64,000 nt of DNA from Komagataeibacter sp. FNDCR2 (GCF_021295395.1 NZ_JAIWOU010000001.1:1735501-1799500), one strand, 5' to 3'. Positions 1 through 8,927 are shown, counted from the first letter of the stretch. The notes: a model not told the origin generated them from the sequence alone. Made by a program: numbers and translations.

Positions 1-2
1 GC

Positions 3-1706
3 CTGGCCGCCGTGGTGGTGGGAATCGTGACCACGGCGGCGGTGTTCATGGTCACCTCCCCCCGCCGCTCGGACACCCTGTTCGAGCAGATCCACGACCT
101 GTTCCGCGATACGGTCAGCTATATCCTGTCGTTCCACCAGGGCTACAGCACCGTGCCCGCGCCGAACCCGGACGCCCCCCCCGCCAGCACGTTCCGCACG
201 CTGCCCCCCACGTTCCATGATAGCCGGGCCGCCATGCTCGGCCGGATCGCGCGCCTGTCGGACGCGGTGGAATACGCCGCGACGGATAATTACGACATAA
301 GCGTGCGCCAGCGCGAAATCCGCGCGGGACTTGCGCGGCTGTCGGGCATCGTCGCCTCGTACCATCCCCATACCGTCACCGCCTCCAACACCGAGGAAGA
401 CCGCATGGTGCATGGGGAGATCGTGTCCATGCTCCAGTATCTCATGGATCTTACCGCCGGTCATGCGCTGGAAACCGTATGGACCAGCGGCTGCGCGCGC
501 ATAGGCCAGACCCGCGCCATCATGATCGCCCATGCCCGCAACAGCCATTCCCCCCAGTCGCTCCTGTTCCTTGATGACATCCAGGACCTGCTGGGCCAGA
601 TCGAAACGGCGTTGCAGGATCTTGCCCGTCGCGGCAGCGCGGGGCGGCGGCTGCGGCTCCAGCCCTATCTGGAATGGCCCACGGCGCTGCGCAACGGCGC
701 GCGCGGGGCGACCATCACGATGCTGACGACACTGGTCTGGTACGTCCTGCACTGGACGGCAGGCCCGACGATGATGCTGTATGTGGTGGCCGCCGCCAGC
801 CTGCTGTCCACCCTGCCCTCCGCCTCACGCGCGTCGGGGCTCATGGCGGCGGGGACGGCGCTGGGAATACCGGCGGGGCTGCTATGCCATATCTACCTGC
901 TGCCGCAGGTGGACGGCTACCCGCTGCTGTGGCTGTCACTATGCATCATGCTGCTGCCGGGGGTGTGGCTGCAGTTCCACCCGAAGGTGGGGGTCGGGGC
1001 CTTTGGCTACTGCGTCTTCGCCACCGTGATGCTCCAGATCAACAACCCGATCCATTATTACAACGACATAAGCCTGTTCAACGGCTGGCTGGCGCTGTTC
1101 CTGGGCTGCTGCATGCTGGTCCTGTCCTTCCGCGTGATCCTGCCGCCCAACCACCGGCTGGATGCCGCCCGCCTTGTCAGTTCGCTGACGCGCAGCCTGC
1201 GCAGGCTGGCGCTGTCGGGCCGCAGGCAGGGCAAGGAATGGCTGGTATGGGAGAACCTGCAACTCCAGAAGGTACTGCGGCTGGCGATGCGCCTGTCGTT
1301 TTTCGCCCGGCCGGGAATGATGCACCAGTATATCGACGCGGCGCTGGCCACGCTCTCGCTGGGGCGTCTGGTGGAACGTATCCGCACCATCGCGGAAAGC
1401 CCGGAGATTACCGGCGGCCAGCAGGTGGCCATTTACGATGCGCTCGACGCCTTTTCCGAACTGGCGCACAACCCGCTGCTGACCGCGACGGCGCTGCGGC
1501 ATGCCGCGTACATCCTCTGCCCGCCCGACGCGATCACCCTGCGCCCCGCCGCCCAGGTCGAGGCCATGGCCTGCCTGGAACAGGCCGCGCGGATCATCCG
1601 GGACATTCCCGGCTTTCTCGACCAGCGCGGCCCGCTGCAATGGGACGAGAACTATCCCGCCGCCCATCGCCCGCCGCTTGCCGCCGTCAGGCCGGAAGCC
1701 GGCTGA
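3..1706 (+). CDS. FUSC-family (fusaric acid resistance / AaeB-like) inner-membrane efflux protein, 5' end outside window
   Basis: The reading frame is open to the window edge, so this is the C-terminal part (about 567 codons) of a larger protein. A first membrane segment ends at the extreme N-terminus, followed by about 210 polar, helical residues. A second block of five or six hydrophobic helices lies at roughly residues 230-375, then a long cytoplasmic tail. This membrane, soluble, membrane, soluble order is typical of FUSC proteins, which export aromatic acids and similar compounds, usually with an HlyD-type adaptor. No adaptor is visible downstream; any partners lie upstream of the window. 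The stop overlaps the convergent gene at 1687 by 20 bases. It is distinct from the complete FUSC protein at 38284. Substrate unknown. Confidence 0.8.
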   Translation: MAAVVVGIVTTAAVFMVTSPRRSDTLFEQIHDLFRDTVSYILSFHQGYSTVPAPNPDAPPASTFRTLPPTFHDSRAAMLGRIARLSDAVEYAATDNYDISVRQREIRAGLARLSGIVASYHPHTVTASNTEEDRMVHGEIVSMLQYLMDLTAGHALETVWTSGCARIGQTRAIMIAHARNSHSPQSLLFLDDIQDLLGQIETALQDLARRGSAGRRLRLQPYLEWPTALRNGARGATITMLTTLVWYVLHWTAGPTMMLYVVAAASLLSTLPSASRASGLMAAGTALGIPAGLLCHIYLLPQVDGYPLLWLSLCIMLLPGVWLQFHPKVGVGAFGYCVFATVMLQINNPIHYYNDISLFNGWLALFLGCCMLVLSFRVILPPNHRLDAARLVSSLTRSLRRLALSGRRQGKEWLVWENLQLQKVLRLAMRLSFFARPGMMHQYIDAALATLSLGRLVERIRTIAESPEITGGQQVAIYDALDAFSELAHNPLLTATALRHAAYILCPPDAITLRPAAQVEAMACLEQAARIIRDIPGFLDQRGPLQWDENYPAAHRPPLAAVRPEAG

Positions 1707-2283
1707 GGACGGAGAACGACACGGCGTCCATGACGGTCGTGTCCACCTCGTCACCCACCTTGAGTGTCTTGAGGAATTCCTGCATCGGCTTCTGGCGCAC
1801 CAGCACGACGCGGGTAATGTCGTCGGGATCGACGAAGGTAACCTGATTGCGGGCCGTATCCACGCCCGTCACCTTCACGCGTTCGCGCTTGAAGGAAACC
1901 ATCATGCCGTGCGGATGCTGGCCCGTACGGGTTCCGGCGGCGTTCTGGGTCGATTCCGGCAGGGGCGTGCCGGGGGGGACGATCGTGGCGTCGATGGTGC
2001 GCACGATGCGCAGGCCGATCCTGTCGCCCGCATGCAGCACCGGCAACTTTGCGCGGATGTCCGGGTCCACGCGCACGGTGTCCAGGTTGCCCGCCCTGTC
2101 ACGCAGCAGGATCATGCCCGCGTCGTGGTCCACGCTCTCGACGGTCGCGATGCCCAACTGGTTGCCTACGATGACCGGGGCCTGCGCCACCGCGGGGACA
2201 GCCGAAAACCCCACCGGTCCGCTCATGACCGCCACCGCCAGCGCCCATGCGACCCGGCGGGATGCAAACAGCTTCACGCTCAT
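1687..2283 (-). CDS. Exported hypothetical protein (198 aa)
   Basis: An N-terminal signal peptide is clear: basic MSVKLFASRR, a hydrophobic stretch and an AVAQA-type cleavage site near residue 34. The mature part is about 165 residues, beta-rich and without cysteines. It has two similar-looking segments containing valine-rich strands (VESVDHDAGMILLRDRAG near 48-65 and VTGVDTARNQVTFVDPDD near 137-154), which suggests two copies of a small beta fold. I do not recognise a named family. It is probably periplasmic. It converges on the FUSC gene and stands alone on its strand. Confidence 0.7.
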   Translation of the reverse strand: MSVKLFASRRVAWALAVAVMSGPVGFSAVPAVAQAPVIVGNQLGIATVESVDHDAGMILLRDRAGNLDTVRVDPDIRAKLPVLHAGDRIGLRIVRTIDATIVPPGTPLPESTQNAAGTRTGQHPHGMMVSFKRERVKVTGVDTARNQVTFVDPDDITRVVLVRQKPMQEFLKTLKVGDEVDTTVMDAVSFSVLSRLPA

Positions 2284-2415
2284 ATGTATGTTTCTTCCCT
2301 GACATGATTGTACACAGGCTGGTTCCTGCTGGCGGCCCCGGTTCCGGGCCGCCTCCCTCCTCCATAACCCGTGGGGGAAAACATGTATCCAAAAGATGTA
2401 GATGCGGTGAAGATG

Positions 2416-3033
2416 TCAGGCGTAATCCGGCACGCCGGGCATGACCGTGAACCCCGGCAGCGCGCGCAGCCTGCGGGCCCACCGCCGCAGCGCGGGGCAG
2501 GTATCGCGCTCCACCCCGACATCGGCCGACAGCGCGAACACCACGAACAGCACCACATCGGCAATGCTGGCGGCAGGGGCGGCGAACCAGTCATGGCCGT
2601 CCAGCGCGCGCGCGCTCATGTGGTCTTCCATCCGGCGCAGTGCCGTATCCAGCGCGCCGGTGGCGGGCGCGACGGGCTCGGTGGTGCCCAGCGCGCCCCC
2701 ACGGCTGGCGGCCAGCGTATCGAGCGCGCCAGCCCCGAAATCCAGCCAGTCCAGGATGGCCCATTCACAGGCGGGGTCGAGCCACGCCCGCGCCACGGCG
2801 GGCTGGCGGGCGACAAAATGCACAATGTTGGCAGGCCGCGACAGGTACTGCCCCCCACATTCCAGCACGGGCGGGCACAAGCCCCCCGCCAGCGCCGCCA
2901 TATGGCGGGCGGCAGGCAGGTCCATGTCCACCGCGACCGTGCGGTATTCCACCCCCATGAGCGACAGGCCAAGGCGCACGGCATAGCAGCGCACATCCGG
3001 CGTCCAGTCATACAGGACCATATCCATCTTCAC
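2416..3033 (-). CDS. Glutathione S-transferase-like protein
   Basis: About 205 residues with an N-terminal thioredoxin-like half (VLYDWTPDVRCYAVRLGL, then a strand with the cis-Pro region CPPVLE) and an all-helical C-terminal half, as in cytosolic GSTs. The start is taken as GTG at 3033. It overlaps the TGA of the upstream Rieske gene in a GTGA four-base overlap and follows a GGAGAA ribosome site, so the two are translationally coupled. An upstream ATG at 3072 is possible but lies inside the Rieske gene. Tight coupling suggests that it serves the adjacent oxygenase, perhaps in handling the product or redox state; that role is inference. A catalytic Ser, Tyr or Cys is not obvious in the first motif. 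Confidence 0.75.
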   Translation of the reverse strand: MKMDMVLYDWTPDVRCYAVRLGLSLMGVEYRTVAVDMDLPAARHMAALAGGLCPPVLECGGQYLSRPANIVHFVARQPAVARAWLDPACEWAILDWLDFGAGALDTLAASRGGALGTTEPVAPATGALDTALRRMEDHMSARALDGHDWFAAPAASIADVVLFVVFALSADVGVERDTCPALRRWARRLRALPGFTVMPGVPDYA

Positions 3034-3683
3034 GCCAGTTCTCCCATGACCGGGGCCGTCTCGCCCCCACATTCCACCGCATCGCGCAGGCGTTCGGCCC
3101 AGCGCGAAAGGAAGGGAGCGGATGGCCCCTCCGCCCCCGCCGCCCGCACCACATGCAGCATGGCCTGCCCCGCGACCGGCTCATGCACCGCCAGGCCGAC
3201 GGGGCCACGCCAGACCACGGGCATGTTTTCCGCCCCGCCGATCGCGTGACGCAGATGCGTGACACCCGCGCGGACATGCATGCTGCGCACCGGCGTTATC
3301 GCATCCGGCCCCCACGGCGCATGCAGGGGAAAGTCCTCCGCCGCTTCCAGGCTGACCCAGACCAGACCGGCCCCCTCACGCACGCCATAGGCCGCCACAT
3401 GGATCGAGGCGGGCACGCGCACCTGCGGATGGGCCGGGATCAGCCTGCACCGCGCGGCGGGACCGAACTGCCAGCCATGGTACAGGCAGCCCAGCCCGTC
3501 GCCGCGCACAAAACCGAAACTGAGCCGCATGCCGCGATGCGGGCAGCGGTCCTCCCACGCATGGAGGGTGGAGGCGGCGCTGTCCTCGCGCCACAGCACG
3601 ACCTCACGCCCGCCAATGCGCACGCCCGCGACCTCGCCACGGCGTATATCCGACACGACACTGACCGGATGCCATCTGTGCAT
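3030..3683 (-). CDS. Rieske [2Fe-2S] protein with a vestigial oxygenase catalytic domain
   Basis: 217 residues. The Rieske cluster ligands are intact: C47-x-H49 in CPHRG and C66-x2-H69 in CLYHGW, the pattern of ring-hydroxylating oxygenase alpha subunits. After the Rieske domain (about 1-115) only about 100 residues remain, against more than 200 in a full catalytic domain. Residues 137-158 align without gaps to the iron-binding helix of the divergent neighbour at 3870 (its 100-121), but each iron-site residue is replaced: N to A147, D to G150, H to N153, H to W158. The end (GGETAPVMGEL) also resembles the neighbour's C-terminal GGAEVPTMADR. This looks like a duplicated oxygenase reduced to its electron-transfer half. 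It is co-translated with the GST-like gene. Confidence 0.85.
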   Translation of the reverse strand: MHRWHPVSVVSDIRRGEVAGVRIGGREVVLWREDSAASTLHAWEDRCPHRGMRLSFGFVRGDGLGCLYHGWQFGPAARCRLIPAHPQVRVPASIHVAAYGVREGAGLVWVSLEAAEDFPLHAPWGPDAITPVRSMHVRAGVTHLRHAIGGAENMPVVWRGPVGLAVHEPVAGQAMLHVVRAAGAEGPSAPFLSRWAERLRDAVECGGETAPVMGELA

Positions 3684-3772
3684 ATGCTTCCCGCTCCCTT
3701 TCGCCGACCAGAACAGGGCGTGCCGCAGGCCATGCGGGACGCGACCGTGTGTTCAGCCATTCTTTCACGCCA

Positions 3773-3792
3773 CGGGATGGCGTGCCATCCCG
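3773..3792. promoter_or_regulatory. Perfect inverted repeat in the divergent oxygenase promoter region
   Basis: Arms CGGGATGG and CCATCCCG are separated by CGTG, in the 186-base gap between the divergent Rieske and catalytic-subunit genes. The position suits an operator for both promoters, or a hairpin in the leader of the rightward gene. No regulator gene is adjacent. Confidence 0.4.
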
Positions 3793-3869
3793 AGTGGAGC
3801 TAACATTGCGCCTTCGTTACGGCAATCCATGCGCGCCATGGATGGCCTGCCGCAAACAGGAACCGGGCC

Positions 3870-4724
3870 ATGACACAGACCACCCCAGCCGCCGAAACCG
3901 TTCTGTCCGAATGGCATGTGATCAGCCCGCTGTCGCACCTGCGCGCCATGCCAACCGACACCATGCTGCTGGACCGGCACATCACCTTTGGCCACCACCC
4001 GGACGGAACACCCTTCGCCTGTGACGTGGCGGACAGGCGCGCCCTGCCCGTGCAGGCGCGCCATGGCTGCCTGTGGACCTGCCTTGGCACGCCCGACGGC
4101 GATGTCCCCGCCATTGTCGAGGCCACGGAGCCGGACCGCAGGGTCGTGGACTGCGGCGTGTTCACCGTGCGGACCTCCGCCCCGCGCATTATCGAGAATT
4201 TTCTCGACATGGCGCATTTTCCCTTCGTCCACACCAACATCCTCGGGGCCGAGCCGGATACGGAAGTCGCGCGCTACACCATAGAACTGCGCGAAAACGG
4301 GAACGAGGTCTGGGCCACGGACTGCCATTTCTACCAGCCGCAGGCCGCCCTTTCCGCCGCCGGGGGCATAGAGACCGAATACCTGTACCGCGTGGCCGGC
4401 CCGTTCGTGACGCTGCTGTACAAGACCTGCCCCACCCAGCCCGGGCGCTTTGATGTCATCACCCTGTTCGTCCAGCCCATGACACAGGAATGCAGCCGCG
4501 CGCATCCGGTCATGTTCCTGATTGACGATGTCTCGCCCCAGGCCGACCTGATCCAGTTCCAGCAGACCATCTTCCTGCAGGACCGCATCATACTGGAGAA
4601 CCAGCGCCCGCGCCGCCTGCCCATTGCCGGTGGGGCGGAAGTGCCCACCATGGCCGATCGCATGTCGGTGGCGTACCGGCGCTGGCTGCGCGACCGTGGG
4701 GTGACGTACGGCACGACGTCGTGA
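3870..4724 (+). CDS. Rieske-type oxygenase catalytic subunit lacking its own Rieske cluster
   Basis: 284 residues. The mononuclear non-haem iron motif N110-x2-D113-x2-H116-x4-H121 (ENFLDMAHFPFVH) is intact, and D238 in FLQDRIILENQ sits where the third iron ligand lies in vanillate demethylase and dicamba monooxygenase relatives. The N-terminus begins like a Rieske domain (WHVISPLSHL) and ends like one (VQARHGCLWTCLGTP). Both cluster-binding loops (CPHRG and CxYHGW) are missing, and only about 55 residues replace the usual 100 or so. The protein therefore cannot hold its own [2Fe-2S] centre. The likely electron donor is the divergent Rieske protein at 3030. Substrate unknown; an oxygenase or demethylase reaction is expected from the family. 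Start ATG at 3870. Confidence 0.85.
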   Translation: MTQTTPAAETVLSEWHVISPLSHLRAMPTDTMLLDRHITFGHHPDGTPFACDVADRRALPVQARHGCLWTCLGTPDGDVPAIVEATEPDRRVVDCGVFTVRTSAPRIIENFLDMAHFPFVHTNILGAEPDTEVARYTIELRENGNEVWATDCHFYQPQAALSAAGGIETEYLYRVAGPFVTLLYKTCPTQPGRFDVITLFVQPMTQECSRAHPVMFLIDDVSPQADLIQFQQTIFLQDRIILENQRPRRLPIAGGAEVPTMADRMSVAYRRWLRDRGVTYGTTS

Positions 4725-4838
4725 ACCCGACACCTGCGCGTGCTGCATCACCCCCCTTCACCCCACGGGGCTGCGCGGGGGAAGGCCATGGTGTACGCTT
4801 GCGGCTTGCCAGACGGATCAAGCCGGAAAGACCATGAC

Positions 4839-5015
4839 ATGACCGACCAGAACACGCAGGACGCCTTCACGCAGGGCAAGGCCGCCGCCACGAAGGGGGA
4901 GCCGCTGATCGAGAACCCGTTCGACGAATCCCTGCCCGCCTATGGGGAATGGAACAAGGGCTGGTGGAGCGTGCGTGAAAATGACGGCGACTTCGACCCC
5001 TTCGCCGAAAAATGA
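4839..5015 (+). CDS. Rmf/CrpP-like small protein (58 aa)
   Basis: Starts at MTDQNTQDAF. The pattern AFTQGKAAATKGEP, NPF, then EWNKGWWSV matches short alphaproteobacterial proteins of the ribosome modulation factor/CrpP group, which share G-x-x-A-x-x-x-G, NP[YF] and W-x-x-GW positions. In gammaproteobacteria Rmf promotes 100S ribosome dimers in stationary phase; whether this protein binds ribosomes is not established. It is highly acidic at its C-terminus (DGDFDPFAEK). A terminator-like hairpin follows at 5145. Confidence 0.6.
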   Translation: MTDQNTQDAFTQGKAAATKGEPLIENPFDESLPAYGEWNKGWWSVRENDGDFDPFAEK

Positions 5016-5144
5016 CCCGTCCTTCCACGATAGCGTGAGGTCATGGAAACGTGAGCGCGGGCATATTGTGGCGGGTCATGTCCTGTGAAATGAAGGTGGC
5101 GACGGTTCGCCTGTAACCAGCACGGCGTCTGTCCTCAGAAAATG

Positions 5145-5176
5145 AAGGCGGTATCGGCAACGGTGCCGCCTTTTTT
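5145..5176 (+). terminator. Rho-independent terminator after the Rmf-like gene
   Basis: Arms AAGGCGG and CCGCCTT enclose a 14-base loop and run into six T residues. It lies between the Rmf-like gene and the convergent chloride channel gene, and could act for the rightward gene. Confidence 0.6.
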
Positions 5177-5193
5177 CCATCCGGCCGCCTTCC

Positions 5194-6525
5194 TCAGGAC
5201 CGGGCCGACATGCTGCCCGGCGCGTGCGGCTGCGACTGGGCCGCCATTGGCCCGCCCACGCGCGCGCAGATGCGAAAGGCCAGCAGCGCCCCGGCGGAGG
5301 TCAGGAAAATCGGCACCCACATGTCATGGCCGACATGCGTGAACTCGATGCCCAGCGCCAGCGCCGTAAGCGGCATGGCCATGAACGTGCCCAGAAAGGC
5401 GATCCCGCCCAGCAGCGCCGTCGTACCCACATCCACCGCCGGGAACCACAGGTTCCACCCCGCCGCCAGCACGCTGGCCAGCAGCGCGCCCATGGTCAGG
5501 CTGGGCGTGAGCAGCCCGCCCGCCGCACCGGCGCGCAGCGCCCCCATGATGACAAGGATTTTCAGCACCAGCAGGGTCGCGGCCAGTTCCATGCCCAGTT
5601 GCGCCGAAAGCGCCAGTTGCATGGGCCCGCGCCCGTTACCGGGCAGTTGCGGGTAAAAGCATGTCAGCACCCCCATGAGGGGAAACACCACAAGACACCA
5701 CCCCACACGCCCGACACCGCGCGCCGCGTGGTTCTGCGCCACGCCCGCCAGCCGCTTGACCCCATGCGCGCCGATACCGATGACCGGCCCCGCGCACAGC
5801 GCCCACACCATGACGGCGGGCGTCACCACCATCGGCCCGATTTCGTACTGGTGCACATTGCCCAGCACCGCCCACGGCACGAAGGCCCCGATGGCCGATG
5901 CCCCGACCGCGCACATCACCGCGCGCTGTCCCACCTGCGCCAGCAGTACTTCCAGTATGAACAGCGCGCCCCCCAGCGGCACGTTATAGACGGCTGAAAG
6001 CCCCGCCCCCGCGCCACAGGCGATGATGATGCGCCGGTCATCCGCCGCAAGCCGCAGCACGCGCCCCATGCCGGTGGCCAGCACCGCCCCCAGTTCACGC
6101 GGCGCGACCTCGCGCCCCAGTGGCGAACCCAGCGCCACCGTCACGATCTGGAGCAGCACATGCACCAGTGTGGAAAGGGGGGGCATGGGCTTGCCCGGCC
6201 CCGTTTTGCCCACGCTGGCGGCGATGCTGATGAGCGGCTGGCCAAACCGCCCCAGCGCCCACCAGCCCACACCGGCCACGAGACCGGCCGCGCACAGGGC
6301 CGCGACCCGCCGCCACGCCGGCGCCGCGCTGACCCCCTGAAGGAAGTTATGCGGTCCCCCCGCCTGCCCGTAGCCATAGGCCAGGTGCTGGATCATGTGC
6401 AGCAGCAGCGAAAGCGCCGTGCCCCCCAGCCCGGACAGGACGCCCGTGCCAATGACCGCGACAGCCAGCACCGGCCATGGGGATGTTGTGGTGGAAGGGG
6501 ACGGGGAGGAAACGGGTGCGCTCAT
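5194..6525 (-). CDS. ClC-family chloride channel / transporter
   Basis: 443 residues, polytopic throughout. The ClC signature is recognisable at GREVAPRELGA (about 137-147), equivalent to the G-[KR]-E-G-P motif whose Glu is the gating glutamate in E. coli ClcA; the Glu is present (E139). Further ClC-like segments are AGAGLSAVYNVPLGGALF near 195 and the glycine-rich GAAGGLLTPSLTMGA near 355, typical of the GxFxP half-site. The C-terminus lacks CBS domains. It probably acts as an H+/Cl- exchanger or channel in the inner membrane. No strong Shine-Dalgarno precedes the first ATG, so the start is uncertain. Confidence 0.85.
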   Translation of the reverse strand: MSAPVSSPSPSTTTSPWPVLAVAVIGTGVLSGLGGTALSLLLHMIQHLAYGYGQAGGPHNFLQGVSAAPAWRRVAALCAAGLVAGVGWWALGRFGQPLISIAASVGKTGPGKPMPPLSTLVHVLLQIVTVALGSPLGREVAPRELGAVLATGMGRVLRLAADDRRIIIACGAGAGLSAVYNVPLGGALFILEVLLAQVGQRAVMCAVGASAIGAFVPWAVLGNVHQYEIGPMVVTPAVMVWALCAGPVIGIGAHGVKRLAGVAQNHAARGVGRVGWCLVVFPLMGVLTCFYPQLPGNGRGPMQLALSAQLGMELAATLLVLKILVIMGALRAGAAGGLLTPSLTMGALLASVLAAGWNLWFPAVDVGTTALLGGIAFLGTFMAMPLTALALGIEFTHVGHDMWVPIFLTSAGALLAFRICARVGGPMAAQSQPHAPGSMSARS

Positions 6526-7030
6526 GGTGCAATGAGGTATGCCGGATCAGGGGCGGGGCGCAAGCCACGCACGGGCTGGCAACGCATGTTGCGGGCCTGC
6601 CATGGAGAACCCGCGCCGTCTGGCCCACGGGTTCCTATGCCCGATTCGGACCGCAATGGTAGGGATATGTCGGACAGGGGTGTCCAGCCACGACTTCCGG
6701 CACCCCGGCGGCGCCTGTCCTTATGGCCGTTTTACTTCGATATACAGTACTGCCGCCGCCGTGACCGGTGAAGCCGGTGCGCCATACGGGACACAGGGCC
6801 ATGCAACCGGGTGGAACGGGCGCTTTCGGCAGGGAACTTCCCACCCCCGCATGTACTCATACGAAGGGGCGCGAACGGGGCCGGAAGGTGTGCATAACGG
6901 CAACACATCCGCGCCGTAATGAACGCTTCGAAATCCGGTAGCAAGTTCATATTGCTTCAGGATATAGTTGCCTGTACGGAACTAGAGGCAAGAAAATGAA
7001 ATTTCAGGGGCAAGGCAGGAAGGGAACAAA
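6526..7030. other. 505-base gap upstream of glnK with no convincing gene
   Basis: Open frames here lack ribosome sites and any recognisable protein pattern. The right end (about 6915-7020) is more AT-rich than its surroundings and must hold the glnK-amtB promoter. I looked for a sigma-54 -24/-12 pair and did not find GG and GC at the required ten-base spacing. Confidence 0.5.
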
Positions 7031-7369
7031 ATGAAATTCGTTATTGCCATCATCAAGCCATTCAAGCTCGATGAGGTACGCGAAGGGTTGCACTCCATCG
7101 GTGTCGATGCACTGACCGCAACCGAGGTGAAGGGATATGGCCGCCAGAAAGGCCAGACCGAGATCTATCGCGGTGCCGAATACAACATTCAGTTTCTGCC
7201 CAAGATCAAGCTTGAGATCGCGGTGCCGGACGCCCTGTGCGAAAAGGTGGTGGACGTGATCCAGACCGCCGCATGCACCGGCAAGATTGGCGATGGAAAG
7301 ATTTTTGTTCTCGATCTTGAACAGGCAATACGGATCAGAACGCAGGAAACCGGAGAAAACGCACTGTGA
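7031..7369 (+). CDS. glnK: Nitrogen regulatory protein PII (GlnK)
   Basis: 112 residues, the standard PII length. It has [13 protein letters not shown] at the start, the T-loop with the uridylylation tyrosine Y51 (YRGAEYN) and the [11 protein letters not shown] nucleotide-binding B-loop at about 83-93. It senses 2-oxoglutarate and ATP/ADP. GlnK-type PII proteins block the ammonium channel AmtB when nitrogen is plentiful. The GTG start of amtB overlaps its stop (GTGA), so the two are co-translated; this linkage favours glnK over glnB. A good GGAAGGGAA-like ribosome site precedes the ATG. Confidence 0.95.
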   Translation: MKFVIAIIKPFKLDEVREGLHSIGVDALTATEVKGYGRQKGQTEIYRGAEYNIQFLPKIKLEIAVPDALCEKVVDVIQTAACTGKIGDGKIFVLDLEQAIRIRTQETGENAL

Positions 7370-8736
7370 TCACAAAGATTGGCAAGAAAGCAGGGCTGGC
7401 GGGTGTGATTGGCGCGGCGGCCATGACCAGCCTGCCCGCCATGGCGGCCGACGCGGCCCCCCCCGCGATCGACACCGGCGATACCGCATGGATGCTGGTC
7501 AGCACGGCGCTCGTGCTGATGATGACCATTCCGGGCCTGGGCCTGTTCTATGCCGGCATGGTCCGCAAGAAAAACGTGCTTGCGACGCTTATGCAGTCGT
7601 TTGCGATCTGCTGCATCATGACCGTGGTGTGGATGATGCTGGGCTACAGCCTGGCCTTTACTTCGGGCAACGCCTATATCGGCGGCCTGTCGCGGGTCAT
7701 GCTCAACGGGCTGGGCGCTGGCATTTCCAAGGGTTCGGACGTGGCCTTCACCATGGCGGCGGGCACGCCCGCGGCCGTGGCCATGACCATCCCCGAGAGC
7801 GTGTTCATGACGTTCCAGATGACATTCGCGATCATCACCCCGGCCCTGATTGCCGGTGCGTTCGCCGAACGGATGAAGTTCAGCGCCCTGTGCGTGTTCA
7901 CCATCGCCTGGTCGCTGCTGGTCTATGTGCCCATCGCCCACTGGGTGTGGGGACCGGACGGATGGGTCGCGGGCAAGATCGGCGCCATTGACTTCGCCGG
8001 TGGCACGGTCGTGCATATCAATGCCGGTATCGCCGGTCTTGTCGCGGCCCTGGTGATCGGGCGGCGCAAGGGCTACGGCGTTGATGACCTGTCTCCCTAC
8101 AACCTGACCTATGCCGTGATCGGCGCGTCCCTGCTGTGGGTTGGCTGGTTCGGCTTCAACGCCGGGTCCGCCGTCGGCGCGAATGGCCGTGCGGGCATGG
8201 CCATGGCCACGACCCAGATCGCGACGGCGGGCGCCGGTGTCGCATGGATGTGCGCCGAATGGCTGAAGACCGGCAAGCCCACGGTGCTGGGCATCATTTC
8301 CGGCGCGGTGGCGGGCCTTGTGGCCATTACGCCCGCGGCGGGCTTCGTGCTGCCCGGCGGCGCGCTGCTGATCGGCCTTGTGGCCGGTGTGGTCTGCTTC
8401 TGGGGTGCGACAACGCTGAAGCACCTGATGGGCTATGATGACAGCCTCGATGCGTTTGGCGTGCATGGCATTGGCGGTATTGTCGGCGCGCTGCTGACCG
8501 GCGTGTTCGCCTATGGCCCGCTTTCCGCCACCGACGCCAGCCCCGATGGTGTCAGCGGGTCGTTCGCGCAGTTCCTGGCGCAGGCGGAATCCGTGGGTGT
8601 CACCATCGTATGGTGTGGTGTGCTGACCTTCGTGATCCTGAAGATCGTGGACCTGACGATCGGCCTGCGTGTCTCCGCGGATGAGGAAATGGAAGGCCTC
8701 GACATGGCCCTGCATGGTGAGCGGATCAACTCCTGA
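7366..8736 (+). CDS. amtB: Ammonium transporter AmtB
   Basis: 456 residues starting with GTG inside the glnK stop codon. An N-terminal signal peptide ends near MAADAAPP, as in other Amt proteins whose first helix is cleaved. About eleven membrane helices follow. The conserved pore histidines are visible in HINAGIAGL (near 215) and in [14 protein letters not shown] (near 365). The Amt motif [11 protein letters not shown] lies near 165. It moves ammonium across the inner membrane, and trimeric AmtB is gated by GlnK. A strong terminator follows at 8757. Confidence 0.95.
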   Translation: MITKIGKKAGLAGVIGAAAMTSLPAMAADAAPPAIDTGDTAWMLVSTALVLMMTIPGLGLFYAGMVRKKNVLATLMQSFAICCIMTVVWMMLGYSLAFTSGNAYIGGLSRVMLNGLGAGISKGSDVAFTMAAGTPAAVAMTIPESVFMTFQMTFAIITPALIAGAFAERMKFSALCVFTIAWSLLVYVPIAHWVWGPDGWVAGKIGAIDFAGGTVVHINAGIAGLVAALVIGRRKGYGVDDLSPYNLTYAVIGASLLWVGWFGFNAGSAVGANGRAGMAMATTQIATAGAGVAWMCAEWLKTGKPTVLGIISGAVAGLVAITPAAGFVLPGGALLIGLVAGVVCFWGATTLKHLMGYDDSLDAFGVHGIGGIVGALLTGVFAYGPLSATDASPDGVSGSFAQFLAQAESVGVTIVWCGVLTFVILKIVDLTIGLRVSADEEMEGLDMALHGERINS

Positions 8737-8756
8737 TCCCTTCCCCCGGAAAATAC

Positions 8757-8787
8757 GAGGGCGGTCCCATGGGGCCGCCCTTTTTTT
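8757..8787 (+). terminator. Rho-independent terminator of glnK-amtB
   Basis: Arms GGGCGG (8759-8764) and CCGCCC (8775-8780), extended by an inner CCC/GGG pair, are followed directly by seven T residues. It lies 20 bases after the amtB stop. Confidence 0.9.
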
Positions 8788-8823
8788 ATGCCCGGCCCTG
8801 CCGGACCCGCCTGGAAGCAGGCG

Positions 8824-8912
8824 AAAGTTTTTTCCAGAAAGCTTCAAAGAACGCCGCCTTTTTGAAAAAAGGCGGCAGCCAGAAACTTTTATCAATTTAT
8901 TATCAATTGGTT
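8824..8912. repeat. Dispersed hairpin repeat, copy A
   Basis: An AT-rich block of the form AAAGTTTTTT, a degenerate first stem, then a perfect second stem GCCGCCTTTTT/AAAAAGGCGGC (8853-8876), then AGAAACTTTTATC and TTTATTATCAATTGG. The same parts recur at 49896 and, tail only, at 59677. It lies between the convergent ends of amtB and the TonB receptor gene and could terminate transcription in both directions. Confidence 0.7.
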
Positions 8913-8927
8913 AACTGAAGGCTCTTG

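Noticed and set aside
6915-7030. Possible sigma-54 promoter upstream of glnK
   Set aside because: The spacing between GG and GC elements was 12 or 15 bases, not the required 10.
7189-8895. 568-codon open frame on the minus strand across glnK and amtB
   Set aside because: Antisense shadow of two firmly identified genes. The frame stays open because of high GC at third codon positions, and its protein has no recognisable fold.
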